Shown piece after piece: positions 38,164 to 48,549 of a stretch of DNA of 64,000 nt; the stretch's first letter is position 1, and each line of letters starts with the position of its first letter. Below the pieces are notes generated by a model. The model worked only from the letters and a program-made list of their open reading frames with translations, was not told where the DNA came from and ran no database searches. Made by a program: the position numbers and the translations under genes. This DNA comes from Chromatiales bacterium (GTDB taxonomy: Bacteria; Pseudomonadota; Gammaproteobacteria; Chromatiales; Chromatiaceae), in NCBI GenBank assembly GCA_022360905.1, contig JAKSBX010000217.1, positions 54,094 through 118,093 of the forward strand, given 5' to 3'.

Positions 38164-40044
38164 ATGTCTAACCCTCTTATCAATGCTGAACGCAAACTCA
38201 AACAGGGCAAATTGGGCGAGGCGCACAAACTGCTCGTCAGGGCACTGAAGAAAGAACCCGATAATCCGAAAGTGCAATATCTCATTGGTGAAACACTGCT
38301 GCTGCAGAATCGTACCGATGAGTCGATCAACTATCTGATGAAAGCGGTTTCCAGCAGGCAGGCAGAGCCCTGTTGGTATGTGATGTGCGGCGTGGCGCTT
38401 GAGAGAAAAGGCCAGTACGCCGATGCGGAAAAATCCTACCGGTTTGCCGAGATGGCCGGTTGTGATAACGAGCGAATGTACTACATGATCGGCAACTTCA
38501 ACATCAATATCACCAAAAACTACAGCAAGGCGGAGATCTACCTCAGCAAGCTGATCGCCAAAAAGCCTGATGCCGCAATCGCCTATATGGCTCTGAGCAG
38601 GCTCTATATCCTGCAGGAGCGATATGAGGAAGCCCTGCAGGCACTCGATCAATGTTTACAACTGAAGTTTGAAACCCCGGAAGTCTATATCAATTTGAGT
38701 CACGCCCTCTCTCATCAGGGACGGCAGGATGAGGCACTGAGCTGTAATCAGAAAGCACTGGAACTCGATCCGAACAACACCATCGCCATACAGAACTATC
38801 TGGTGCAGCTGCTCTACACAGAGGACGATCAACAAAAGATCTACACTGAGGTGCGTAAACTCACCCACTCAATCAACAAGAGATCGAAAACCCTCTTTCC
38901 CGGCGCGCCCGACTGTACCGCAGAGCGCCAACTCACCGTTGGTTTCGTCTCGGCCGATTTGCGTCATCATGCAATCTCACACTATTTCAAACCGATACTA
39001 GAGTGTTTTGATCGAGAGCGGTTTTCACTCAATTTCTACTATAACAATCACGTCTATGACGATACGACCCATGCAATAAAAAAGCATGCCGATCTGTGGC
39101 GGGAAACAGCCCACCTGGATGATAAGGAACTGGTCAATCTGATTCGTGGGGACCAGGTCGATATTCTCATCGATCTCTCCAATCATACGGTGGGAAACCG
39201 GCTGCTGGCATTCACCCAAAGGCCGGCTCCGATGCAGGTATCCTGGATGGGACTACCGATAACCACCGGCCTTGACTGCATGGATTATGCGCTGAAGGAT
39301 CAGCTCACCATTGAGACCTGTCAGCTCGATAAGAACGCTTCGGAAAAGATGCTGCCGGTCGACAACCTGACCTTCTATAACCCGATATCCGAATTGCCCC
39401 CATTGAGTGAGCCTCCCTGCCTACGCAATGGTTATGTCACCTTCGGCTCATTCAACGTTTTAAGAAAAATCAATCAGCGCATCATGGAGACCTGGGCGAA
39501 AATAGTTCTTAAACTCCCCGAGTCACGTATAAGAATGGTCATCGAGGACTATAATAACGCCACGATGCAAGAACATATTTACGAGATTTTTGCCCAGCAT
39601 GGCGTGGATCGCTCAAGAGTTGAACTCAAACCGAGTCTGGCACTGTCAGACTACATGGCCTCCCATAACGAAGTGGATATCGCGCTGGACCCTTATCCCT
39701 ACCATGGCCAAACCACCAGTTTCAATTCCCTGCTGATGGGATTACCCCTAGTCTCCTGCTGTGGTAATTCTGTGGCCAGTAATTACTCGAGGCGTATTCT
39801 CAATGCCATCGACAAGCAAGCCTGGTTGGCAGAGAACCTTGAACAGTATGTCGATATTGCGCTGAGACTCGCGCAGGACAAGGAGAACTTGAGTAGACTG
39901 CGAAAAAATTTACGACAGGAGGTTCAGAATTCCAGTTTAACGGACTATCAACACCTTGCAAAAGATATCGAGTCGGCACTGCTGACCGGCTGGGATAATT
40001 TGTGCAAAGAAATCGGTACAGATCAAAACAACAACAGCAAATAA
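38164..40044 (+). CDS. TPR-repeat SPINDLY/O-GlcNAc transferase-like glycosyltransferase (GT41)
   Basis: N-terminal TPRs; VGFVSADLRHHAISH and PMQVSWMGLPITTGLDCMDY motifs. Confidence 0.9.
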   Translation: MSNPLINAERKLKQGKLGEAHKLLVRALKKEPDNPKVQYLIGETLLLQNRTDESINYLMKAVSSRQAEPCWYVMCGVALERKGQYADAEKSYRFAEMAGCDNERMYYMIGNFNINITKNYSKAEIYLSKLIAKKPDAAIAYMALSRLYILQERYEEALQALDQCLQLKFETPEVYINLSHALSHQGRQDEALSCNQKALELDPNNTIAIQNYLVQLLYTEDDQQKIYTEVRKLTHSINKRSKTLFPGAPDCTAERQLTVGFVSADLRHHAISHYFKPILECFDRERFSLNFYYNNHVYDDTTHAIKKHADLWRETAHLDDKELVNLIRGDQVDILIDLSNHTVGNRLLAFTQRPAPMQVSWMGLPITTGLDCMDYALKDQLTIETCQLDKNASEKMLPVDNLTFYNPISELPPLSEPPCLRNGYVTFGSFNVLRKINQRIMETWAKIVLKLPESRIRMVIEDYNNATMQEHIYEIFAQHGVDRSRVELKPSLALSDYMASHNEVDIALDPYPYHGQTTSFNSLLMGLPLVSCCGNSVASNYSRRILNAIDKQAWLAENLEQYVDIALRLAQDKENLSRLRKNLRQEVQNSSLTDYQHLAKDIESALLTGWDNLCKEIGTDQNNNSK

Positions 40045-40090
40045 CGATCACCTCGACCACTGCCACATCAATTTGGAGTACCCTGAAAAC

Positions 40091-41551
40091 ATGAACATGT
40101 CAGAGAAAGTTGATTCAATCGAGGCGACAATCCCGGAATTGGACACATTGTCCAGATTACGCAGATGGGCCAACGCACCAGACCGGCAGCTTGCAGCAAA
40201 AGAGGTTGATGCCTATACCGAACAGCTGATTGAACACAGCGGGCGCGGCATGGTATTGCGCGAAGCCGATCTACGCGGACTGAACCTGTCCGGGTTCAAT
40301 CTACGACTTGCGGTCCTCAACCGTGCCGTATTGCATGGCACCAACCTGAGTAACGCCAATCTGTCAGGCGCCTCGATTGTTTGTGCCGGCATGGAGCGGA
40401 CGATCCTCAAAGGTGCCAATCTCAGTGGTGTCTATATGCATGCCTTTGCGGCACAGGTATGTGACTTTACCGGTGCCGATATGAGCAATCTGACCGATGC
40501 CACAGGCAGTCTTTTCCATGGCTGTTTCATGGAAGGTGTGAAACTATCTGGATCGGCAATTGCCGGCACCAGCTTTTATCAATGCATTATGGACCGCGTC
40601 GATTTCAGCCGCAGTAATCTTCAAGGCTCGACGATCAACGAGTGCCATCTTGGCGAAGCGGAGTTTTCCGGTGCACAACTCTCTCAGTTGACAATCACCA
40701 AATGCAATCTGCGTAGTGCCATCTTATCCGATACCAGCGGTGAGGGACTGGTACTGCAACGTCTGTTGGATGCGGACGGTTTAACCCTCGCCCGCAGCAA
40801 CCTGCCTGGATTGAGAATTCGAAACAGCACCCTATCAAAACTGAATGCCTCGCACCTGGCGGCCAGAGAGGCCGATCTCGCTGCTGTTTCCATGCCGGCG
40901 GCAGATTTCGCTTGCGCCGATCTCGAGTATGCCCGTCTGTCGAATGTGAGTCTTGAAAACAGCAACTTCAGCGGTGCGAAACTCGATGGCGCCTTGATGG
41001 CCAACTGCATGGCCAACCAGAGTGATTTTTCCGGCGCCATGGGTGAGAACCTGTCGGTTCGGGAATCCTCTTTTCAAGCAGCGAACATGAACCGCTTTAC
41101 CGCCCGTTGCGCCCATTTCCGGGACTGCAATCTGGCCCATGCCTCGCTGCACAAGGCCTATCTCTATCGGGCCATGATCACCGGGGATCCGCCAAAATCC
41201 ATGTCTATGATGGGCGCCGATCTGTCCGAGTCCACACTGGTACAGGCTTACATTGCCGGGGATCTGACTGGCGCCAGACTGAATGGCGCGCTGATGGTCT
41301 ATGCACGTTTGAATCAGGCGGTATTGACCGATGCCGACCTGACCGGTGCCTCCCTGTTTGGCGCCAGTCTGGTCAAGACCATCTTCCATAACGCCTGCCT
41401 GGATGATGTGATCGGACCGGCCTTCAGCGATCGTTGCAACGGCCTGAGTGATGCACTCTCATCAGCGACAGGTGAAGAGAGCCAGCGTTTGGCAGACTTC
41501 GTCGATGGGCTGGAAGGCCTGCTGACCGATCAGCGCAGAGGTTCCACTTGA
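40091..41551 (+). CDS. Pentapeptide-repeat protein
   Basis: Repeated A(N/D)LxG-type motifs throughout; ATG 40091 likelier than TTG 40073. Confidence 0.9.
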   Translation: MNMSEKVDSIEATIPELDTLSRLRRWANAPDRQLAAKEVDAYTEQLIEHSGRGMVLREADLRGLNLSGFNLRLAVLNRAVLHGTNLSNANLSGASIVCAGMERTILKGANLSGVYMHAFAAQVCDFTGADMSNLTDATGSLFHGCFMEGVKLSGSAIAGTSFYQCIMDRVDFSRSNLQGSTINECHLGEAEFSGAQLSQLTITKCNLRSAILSDTSGEGLVLQRLLDADGLTLARSNLPGLRIRNSTLSKLNASHLAAREADLAAVSMPAADFACADLEYARLSNVSLENSNFSGAKLDGALMANCMANQSDFSGAMGENLSVRESSFQAANMNRFTARCAHFRDCNLAHASLHKAYLYRAMITGDPPKSMSMMGADLSESTLVQAYIAGDLTGARLNGALMVYARLNQAVLTDADLTGASLFGASLVKTIFHNACLDDVIGPAFSDRCNGLSDALSSATGEESQRLADFVDGLEGLLTDQRRGST

Positions 41552-42561
41552 GTGCATCCAGCGATGACATGACTAAGCTCAGTCTGGATGAGGTGAGTGA
41601 AACCTGTCACTCTGCACTGGCCCGATTCATGACACCGGAGCATGCCGCTGAAGAGGTCTTCAGGCAACTGCTCGATGCAGAGCTGAGAGGTAAACACTCC
41701 CATGGTCTGGTTCGAATTCCATGGATGTATGAACGACTGGGCGAAGTCAGCCACAGTAGACCTGAAGCTGAGCAGATTCTGCCCTGGTTCAGTCGCTTCG
41801 ATTGCAGTAACAGCATTGGATACATCGCCGCCCGGGAGGCACAAACCAGCTTACAAGTGACTTTGGCAAACAACCCATTCGGTGTAGCGATCTGCGCCAA
41901 TGCCTTTCCGACCGGAGTCATCGGCGACTATCTTCGCCCTTTGGCAGAGTCCGGCCTGGTGGCCATCGGTTTCGCAACCAGTCCGCCTCTGGTCACCCTG
42001 CCGCCAGGCAAATCCCCTCTGCTGGGGACCAATCCGATTTGTATCGCCTTACCCTCCAGTGAAGGACATCCGCCGTTTATCGCCGATGTGAGTCCCGCCC
42101 CCGCCACTTTCGGCCAACTGCTCTCCATGCTATACGGTTTTCCCGGCAAGCTGGACGAGCTGGATGTAACCACCCGCGCGGGAGAACCTCCGCAAAGTGC
42201 AGAGGCACTGTTTGACGATCGCATCCGCCTGACCGGCAAGATCGTGCAGCAGTTCGAGACACCGGCAAATAGGCGTCAGTACGCCCTCACCCTGGGTATC
42301 GAGCTGCTGACCACCCTGCTTGCCGGTAAAAATCCACGGGGCTCCCTGGTAATGGCCGCCATCGATCCTGCGCAAGTCGAGGGACTGCATCCTGATGCGG
42401 TTGCCGAAAAAATCGATCACATCGCAGCACAAACCGACTGGCGATCGATACCCGGTGCACATGGCGAGCGTAGCTTGCGTAAAAGTCAGGAGCAGGGCTG
42501 GATATCCCTGCCGAAGAAGCTGTGGGAGCGGTTACAACAGATGGCAGATATCAATCAATAG
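41548..42561 (+). CDS. Malate/L-lactate dehydrogenase (Ldh2) family oxidoreductase
   Basis: LRGKHSHGLVRIP and LLGTNPICIALP motifs. Confidence 0.9.
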   Translation: MSASSDDMTKLSLDEVSETCHSALARFMTPEHAAEEVFRQLLDAELRGKHSHGLVRIPWMYERLGEVSHSRPEAEQILPWFSRFDCSNSIGYIAAREAQTSLQVTLANNPFGVAICANAFPTGVIGDYLRPLAESGLVAIGFATSPPLVTLPPGKSPLLGTNPICIALPSSEGHPPFIADVSPAPATFGQLLSMLYGFPGKLDELDVTTRAGEPPQSAEALFDDRIRLTGKIVQQFETPANRRQYALTLGIELLTTLLAGKNPRGSLVMAAIDPAQVEGLHPDAVAEKIDHIAAQTDWRSIPGAHGERSLRKSQEQGWISLPKKLWERLQQMADINQ

Positions 42562-43244
42562 AAATGAGGTCCCAGTGCTACGTCCGTGTCGAGCGGATTC
42601 TCCTTGATGACTTTTGCAGGAGAGCCCACAGCGACAACGTTACTAGGAATATCCCGGGTCACGGTTGCACCCGCACCGATGACCGAATGTTCGCCTATAC
42701 TCACCTTCTCAATCACCTGACATCCCAAGCCCAGATAGCTCTCTTTGCCACACGCCACATCACCGGCGACACGACTGCCTGGTCCGGCGAATACAGCCCG
42801 ACCCAGGCGTGAACCATGCCCTACGGTCACTTGCCAGTCCAAGGCGACAAAATCATCCAGCCGGGCCGCGTGATTCACCGCGTTCATACCCATCAACAAT
42901 ACGCCAGCACCCAGACTGGCATCAGCCGAGACATAGGATGACGGGTTGATGATCGCCGGACAATCCGCCCCCTGGCGCAACAGCAGATCACCATAGCGAC
43001 TTCTTGCAACCGGGTTGCCGATACCGACGGCAAATTGATGGGCCTGAATGAAGCTACTGTCGAGCAGCAGATCATCGCCACCGAGAATCGGCAGGCCATT
43101 GATACTCGGTTTGTCAGTAGAGGTTCTGTCAATTGCACCGATGATATTGAAGCCGGCCAACAGTGCAATCTCCCGCAGACAAAAGGCGTGACCGCCGCTG
43201 CCTATGATCACCATAGGTTTGCTTGGATCATTTCTGCTCATCAT
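42555..43244 (-). CDS. NeuD/PglD-family sugar O-/N-acyltransferase
   Basis: PMVIIGSGGHAF N-terminus and left-handed beta-helix hexapeptide repeats. Confidence 0.88.
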   Translation of the reverse strand: MMSRNDPSKPMVIIGSGGHAFCLREIALLAGFNIIGAIDRTSTDKPSINGLPILGGDDLLLDSSFIQAHQFAVGIGNPVARSRYGDLLLRQGADCPAIINPSSYVSADASLGAGVLLMGMNAVNHAARLDDFVALDWQVTVGHGSRLGRAVFAGPGSRVAGDVACGKESYLGLGCQVIEKVSIGEHSVIGAGATVTRDIPSNVVAVGSPAKVIKENPLDTDVALGPHFY

Positions 43245-44568
43245 GATTTCCTGTACGATCGATCACCCGCCTCGCCTTGAAAGCGGTACGGGGAAAAGCG
43301 CCTGGCTGTTTACCTATCACTGAGACTCTCAAACCCAGGTTGGCCTCCAGTTTCTGTTCGACTATGGATTGATAATCGGCTGGTGCAAAAGCTCGATCCA
43401 CCTCCACTTCAACCGTCACTTCCTGCAAAGCCCCCTTCTCGTCAATCACGATTCTGAACTCGGTTCCCAGCCAGGAGATCGAACGCAGGATCGATTCGAT
43501 ATCCGAAGGATAGAACTTAACCCCACGTATGATCAGCATGTCGTCAAGTCGTCCGATAATGCCCTTGGGCATGCGTGGATAGCTCCTGCCGCAGGGACAC
43601 GGCTCATCGGTGATGATCGTCTCATCCCCTGGAAAATAGCGGATCATGGGCTGGGATTTTCGCCACAGATGGGTATACACCACCGCACCCTTCCGGTTAT
43701 AGCCCAAGGGTATGTTTGGATCGGCGGGGTCCACCACTTCGGTATAGTCGATATCCTGATAGACATGCATACCGGTTCTCTGATCACACTCCATGTTGGA
43801 ACAGGGATGGAGTTCCGCCACATTGCCGAAATCGATGGCCTTGATACCAAAACCGCTTTCGAGACGTTGTTTGACCCCGGCAATACCCGCCCCCGGTTCA
43901 CCGCCAAAAAAACCGAGCCGTAACGGGCCGGCCGCCAGATCAACCCCCATCTCCCGAGCCTTCTCCAAGATATGCAGACAGAAGCTGGGGGTACCGCATA
44001 TCACCGTGGAGCCAACCTGCTGCATCAGCATGATCTGACGCTCTGTATTACCGCCAGCCATTGGCAATACCTTGGCGCCGATTCTTTCCGCCGCACCCAA
44101 CAGCCCCCAGCCGCCGACATAGAGACTCAGGGGAAAGACGATCTGTACAATGTCATCCGGACGAAGTCCCGCCGCCCAACACTGCATGGCCTGAGCTTCG
44201 GATATCTCATCCCAGTCCCGGGCTGAAATGGCAAACAGGGTGGGTTCTCCTGTGGTGCCTGAAGTTCCTTGAATACGCACCACCTCTTCGAAGTCGACCC
44301 CGAGATAGTTACCGAACGGCGGATGATCACGCTGAGATTGTCTCAACATCGCCTTGGTCACCACCGGTATTCTGCGGCTGAAACTCTCGAGACTGTCTAT
44401 TTGCCGGGGCTCGACCCCGTGAGCCTGATAGAGTTGCCGGTAGAAAGGGATCTCTTCGTAGACATATTCCAGTTGGGCTTTGAGTCGTTCAAATATCACG
44501 CGCTGACGCTGTTCAGCCGGGCGCGTTTCCCGTACCTTGTCCCAATAGTAATCGTCGTTTGGATGCAT
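43228..44568 (-). CDS. Phenylacetate-CoA ligase-like adenylate-forming enzyme
   Basis: IQGTSGTTGEPT and GRLDDMLIIRGVKFYPSDIE motifs. Confidence 0.9.
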   Translation of the reverse strand: MHPNDDYYWDKVRETRPAEQRQRVIFERLKAQLEYVYEEIPFYRQLYQAHGVEPRQIDSLESFSRRIPVVTKAMLRQSQRDHPPFGNYLGVDFEEVVRIQGTSGTTGEPTLFAISARDWDEISEAQAMQCWAAGLRPDDIVQIVFPLSLYVGGWGLLGAAERIGAKVLPMAGGNTERQIMLMQQVGSTVICGTPSFCLHILEKAREMGVDLAAGPLRLGFFGGEPGAGIAGVKQRLESGFGIKAIDFGNVAELHPCSNMECDQRTGMHVYQDIDYTEVVDPADPNIPLGYNRKGAVVYTHLWRKSQPMIRYFPGDETIITDEPCPCGRSYPRMPKGIIGRLDDMLIIRGVKFYPSDIESILRSISWLGTEFRIVIDEKGALQEVTVEVEVDRAFAPADYQSIVEQKLEANLGLRVSVIGKQPGAFPRTAFKARRVIDRTGNHDEQK

Positions 44569-44821
44569 GCTGAATGGCGTTTTATGACAACCTGGAAGTC
44601 TCTCACTACTTTCTCACACTTAGAGTTCGGCGACCAACTATTTATGATGAAAATTGATACAATTCAACAACGATTCTGTTTCGCTGACCCAACAGAATCC
44701 GTTATCTACAAAACAACAAACCCTGTCATGGAGTCTATTTTATCAATGCCAGCCCTACTCAGAAGAAAACCGCTGCCAACGACTCAAGTCGGGCCAATGT
44801 CTTCAGGCTGAAGTTATCGCG

Positions 44822-45607
44822 ATGCACTGTCTCGTCTGTAACGCCGACACACACCACTACTTCAGCAAGCAGTTCGAAGAGTACGGCCTCGGCAAGGTCG
44901 ACTACGAGCGCTGCAGTCACTGCGGTACTGTGTTCGCCACCAGCCTACTGCAACTGCCTGAAGATGAATGGCAATCCCTGTGCAGTCGATACCATGGTCG
45001 CTATCGTAAGGATAATGAGAATCCTGACGATCCAAACTGGCGTCAACGACTGCAAAGTCAAAGTGAAGTTTTACTCGCCATGACAGAGTTGGGTCTACTG
45101 CCGAAACAGCACCACTGGTTGGACTATGGATGCGGTGAGGGTGAACTGGCGGGCTTACTGGGGCAGCAGGGTGTGCAGGTCGACTGCTATGACCGCTACT
45201 GGAAGAAAGATCACTATATCAACGAATCCCAGCTTCTATCCGACAGCTACCCTGTTGTCATCAATACGGCACTTTTTGAGCACTTGAGGGCACGTGCCGA
45301 AATGGATGCGATCATCGATCTACTCACACAGGGTGGCACTTTTGCCCTGCATACCCTGGTTCGTGGTGAGATACCGAAAGACCCTTCCTGGTTCTATCTA
45401 CTGCCGGTCCATACCATATTCTTTACCAATCAGGCGATGCGAATACTATTTCAGGCGTGGGGCTTTACAAGCTCACTCTATGCGGTTGATGCCCGTTTAT
45501 GGCTATGGTTCAGATCTTCAAAAGCGACTCTGCTCAAGCAACACCCAGGATTGGCCTCTGAATCCGATTGGAAGATCTGTGATGGATTTATGGCTTACTG
45601 GCCCTGA
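44822..45607 (+). CDS. Class I SAM-dependent methyltransferase with N-terminal zinc-binding-type CxxC motifs
   Basis: HCLVC...CSHCG, then WLDYGCGEGELAGLL. Confidence 0.85.
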   Translation: MHCLVCNADTHHYFSKQFEEYGLGKVDYERCSHCGTVFATSLLQLPEDEWQSLCSRYHGRYRKDNENPDDPNWRQRLQSQSEVLLAMTELGLLPKQHHWLDYGCGEGELAGLLGQQGVQVDCYDRYWKKDHYINESQLLSDSYPVVINTALFEHLRARAEMDAIIDLLTQGGTFALHTLVRGEIPKDPSWFYLLPVHTIFFTNQAMRILFQAWGFTSSLYAVDARLWLWFRSSKATLLKQHPGLASESDWKICDGFMAYWP

Positions 45608-45639
45608 TCTGGTATAACGAACAATTTAAGGCTGACCTT

Positions 45640-46668
45640 ATGTCCTACGAGTTGCGCAACGAAGTCAGAACTGAACCTTTTCGTCGAAACGATCGTCTCG
45701 AATCCCTTCTGCAACAACTGAACGAGATCTTACACGACGCCAGCAGCAAACAATCGGCACTTTTTGATTCCCCCAACTATCCGGTTGTTTTCGTTGTTGG
45801 CGGACCCAGGTCCGGCACCACCCTGATGATGCAGTGGCTGGCGTCAAGTGGTCTGTTTGGCTATCCATCCAACCTGATGGCCCGCTTCTACCGTGCACCT
45901 TATATCGGCGCATTGATCCATGAAATGATGTTCAATCCAGAATACCGATATAAGAATGACTTTTCCGACCTGCTCCCGTTCACACTGAAAAGCAGTTTTG
46001 AATCGGACCTGGGTAAAACCATCGGCACGTCAGCGCCCAATGTATTCTGGTACTTTTGGCGGCGCTTTTTCGATTTCGGTGATTGTCCATACCTGAATGA
46101 AGCACAACAACAGCGGGCGGACACAACCCGTTTTGTCAAAGAGCTGGCAGCCATCGAATCGGCTTTCAACAAGCCCTTTGCCTTGAAAGGGATCATTGTC
46201 AACTGGAACCTTGAGTTTATTGACCAATTATTTGAAAAAGCCCTGTTTATACATGTTCGACGTAATCCCGCCTACCAGATGAATTCAATACTCAAGGCAA
46301 GAGAACGTTTCAGGGGAGACAGAAAGCTCTGGTGGGGGTTCAAGACACCGGAATTCGAACATTTGAAATTCTCAACCCCTGAGGAAGAGGTTGCAGCACA
46401 GATTTTTTTCACCCGCAGAGCCATCTCAACCGCCTTTGACAATATGTCCGAAAATCGCTGGATGAGTGTCGACTACGAAGATTTCTGCTCCGAGCCTCAA
46501 CAGGTCTATGGTGAATTGGCCGATAAGCTGTCCAGTCAGGAGTATGATATTCCGAGCCAGTATCCTGGAACAGCCGGCTTTACCAACAGCAACGGCCCAG
46601 GCAGTCCAGAAATTGAAGCGTTCGACAAAATCTATTTGCAGTTTGAAAAAGCTCACACATCAAACTGA
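45640..46668 (+). CDS. Sulfotransferase-family protein
   Basis: PAPS-binding loop VVGGPRSGTTLMMQWL. Confidence 0.88.
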   Translation: MSYELRNEVRTEPFRRNDRLESLLQQLNEILHDASSKQSALFDSPNYPVVFVVGGPRSGTTLMMQWLASSGLFGYPSNLMARFYRAPYIGALIHEMMFNPEYRYKNDFSDLLPFTLKSSFESDLGKTIGTSAPNVFWYFWRRFFDFGDCPYLNEAQQQRADTTRFVKELAAIESAFNKPFALKGIIVNWNLEFIDQLFEKALFIHVRRNPAYQMNSILKARERFRGDRKLWWGFKTPEFEHLKFSTPEEEVAAQIFFTRRAISTAFDNMSENRWMSVDYEDFCSEPQQVYGELADKLSSQEYDIPSQYPGTAGFTNSNGPGSPEIEAFDKIYLQFEKAHTSN

Positions 46669-48009
46669 CGGTTGATCCACAGCAGCATCATCAAGCAAGA
46701 CCTGAAGAACGGATGCCACTGTATTGACACTCGCTCTATCCATACAGGGTCCAGTAGGCAATACGATAACCCGCTCAGAAACCTGCTCAGTGAAAGGTAG
46801 ACTCTGATTCGCCTCCGGATAGAGATCCCGGTAGGGTTTCATGTTGTGGCAACCCGGCCAGAAATAGCGCCTGGCCAGAATGTTTTCAGCATGCAGCACC
46901 TCTACGATCCTGTCCCGGCTGATGGGACAATCTTCGCTAATCTCCACGACTGCATACTGATAGTTGTTCGACTCGCTCTGATTGAACTCGAGCAGCTTTA
47001 AGCCTGAAATATCTGTCAGCGCCTGCCGATAGGCTTCATGGATTTGATGGTTATGTTTTACCACCTTTTCGATAGCCTGCAGGTTCGACACACCCATGGC
47101 TGCTGATATCTCTGTCATCTTTCCATTGGTACCGGGATAGATCACATTATCAACACCGGCAAAGCCGAAATTACGCATCAAACGCATCTTTTCAGCCAGC
47201 CGGGCATCATTGGTCAGCACCGCCCCACCCTCGAAGGTATGGAAGAACTTGGTGGCGTGAAAGCTCAGAACTTCGCAATCACCGAATGCCCCGACTTTGG
47301 TACCCTGGTGGGAACAACCGAATGCATGTGCCGCGTCGAATATCAGCTTTAATTGATGCTCAGTAGCAATCGCCTGCAAGGCTTCAACCGCGGCGGTTCT
47401 TCCCCAGAGATGAACGCCGATGATACCGGTTGTCTTATCGCTCAGTGCTCTTCTGACGGCAGCGGGATCAAGGTTGTGAGTCTTAGGGTCTATATCGGCA
47501 AACACCGGCCTGATGCCCTGCCAATGAAGCGCATGAGCCGTGGCAATATAGGTATAGGAGGGAACAACCACCTCGCCTGCAAGTTTCAAGGCACGGATGG
47601 CGATCTCCAGCGCGATCGTGCCGCTGCACATCGCGACACATTGGGTCACATTGTGGTATTCCGCGATTTTCTCTTCCAGTTCGCGCACAACGGGGCCGTT
47701 GTTGGTCAGCCACCGACTGTCGAGAATCTGCTCGGTGTACTGTAGGAACAGCTCACGATTCCCAATATTGGGTCGACCCACATGCAAAGGATCGCCGAAC
47801 GCCGGTTCAGCACCATTAATTGCCAAATCATCACGCTTTGTAATCGATTTGTTGTGGTTATTGATATTTTTATGGTTCATCCAGTCACTCGGATCTGTGT
47901 TAGGGCCTGGAAGATCTATCGCTGTCGCGGCTTCCGCGATCGTTGCGGCATGACCCCTTTCATGATTATGACACCGGTATGTCACCGGGGTCATTATCAA
48001 TCCCGACAC
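46660..48009 (-). CDS. DegT/DnrJ/EryC1/StrS-family aminotransferase
   Basis: SFHATKFFHTFEGGAV PLP-lysine region; SGTIALEIAIRAL. Confidence 0.92.
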   Translation of the reverse strand: MSGLIMTPVTYRCHNHERGHAATIAEAATAIDLPGPNTDPSDWMNHKNINNHNKSITKRDDLAINGAEPAFGDPLHVGRPNIGNRELFLQYTEQILDSRWLTNNGPVVRELEEKIAEYHNVTQCVAMCSGTIALEIAIRALKLAGEVVVPSYTYIATAHALHWQGIRPVFADIDPKTHNLDPAAVRRALSDKTTGIIGVHLWGRTAAVEALQAIATEHQLKLIFDAAHAFGCSHQGTKVGAFGDCEVLSFHATKFFHTFEGGAVLTNDARLAEKMRLMRNFGFAGVDNVIYPGTNGKMTEISAAMGVSNLQAIEKVVKHNHQIHEAYRQALTDISGLKLLEFNQSESNNYQYAVVEISEDCPISRDRIVEVLHAENILARRYFWPGCHNMKPYRDLYPEANQSLPFTEQVSERVIVLPTGPCMDRASVNTVASVLQVLLDDAAVDQPSV

Positions 48010-48549
48010 AGGCTTCCCCAGCTTGGTTCATTAACACCCTAAGCTTTACCCCACCCCTCAATCGCCAACCTGTTTGAAACTAGAAATATTCGGCTTGGAA
48101 AAGCTAGGCTTCCAGCCGACATCGAAGCACAACGAGCTGCAGATGGACTCTATTGCCAGCCACGGATAGAGGCATGACGGGTGTCAGCCTCAAACGTCCT
48201 AATAGAGCTCGCGGATCCATTCTACACTGACCAAAGTTTGATAAATATACTGAATTAACAACAAAGTAAACTCTATTATTAACTTAACTATTAAACTTTT
48301 AATAACATCATATGCAGATTACTGTCTCTGCAATGGAGCCCATGCTATACGTCCATCGATAAAACCCAATGGCAGGTGCTGACTACCGTAGTGATGCAGG
48401 TCCACCCCGGGGTGATGAGGCAATTTAAGGCTTCAGCTTTATATCTGTTATTTTGATTATTTATCATAATTTATTACTTCCAAAGATAACAGATCTCTTC
48501 CAATATTATTTTCCAATAGACCCGAAAATTAGATATTGGAGACATCCCG

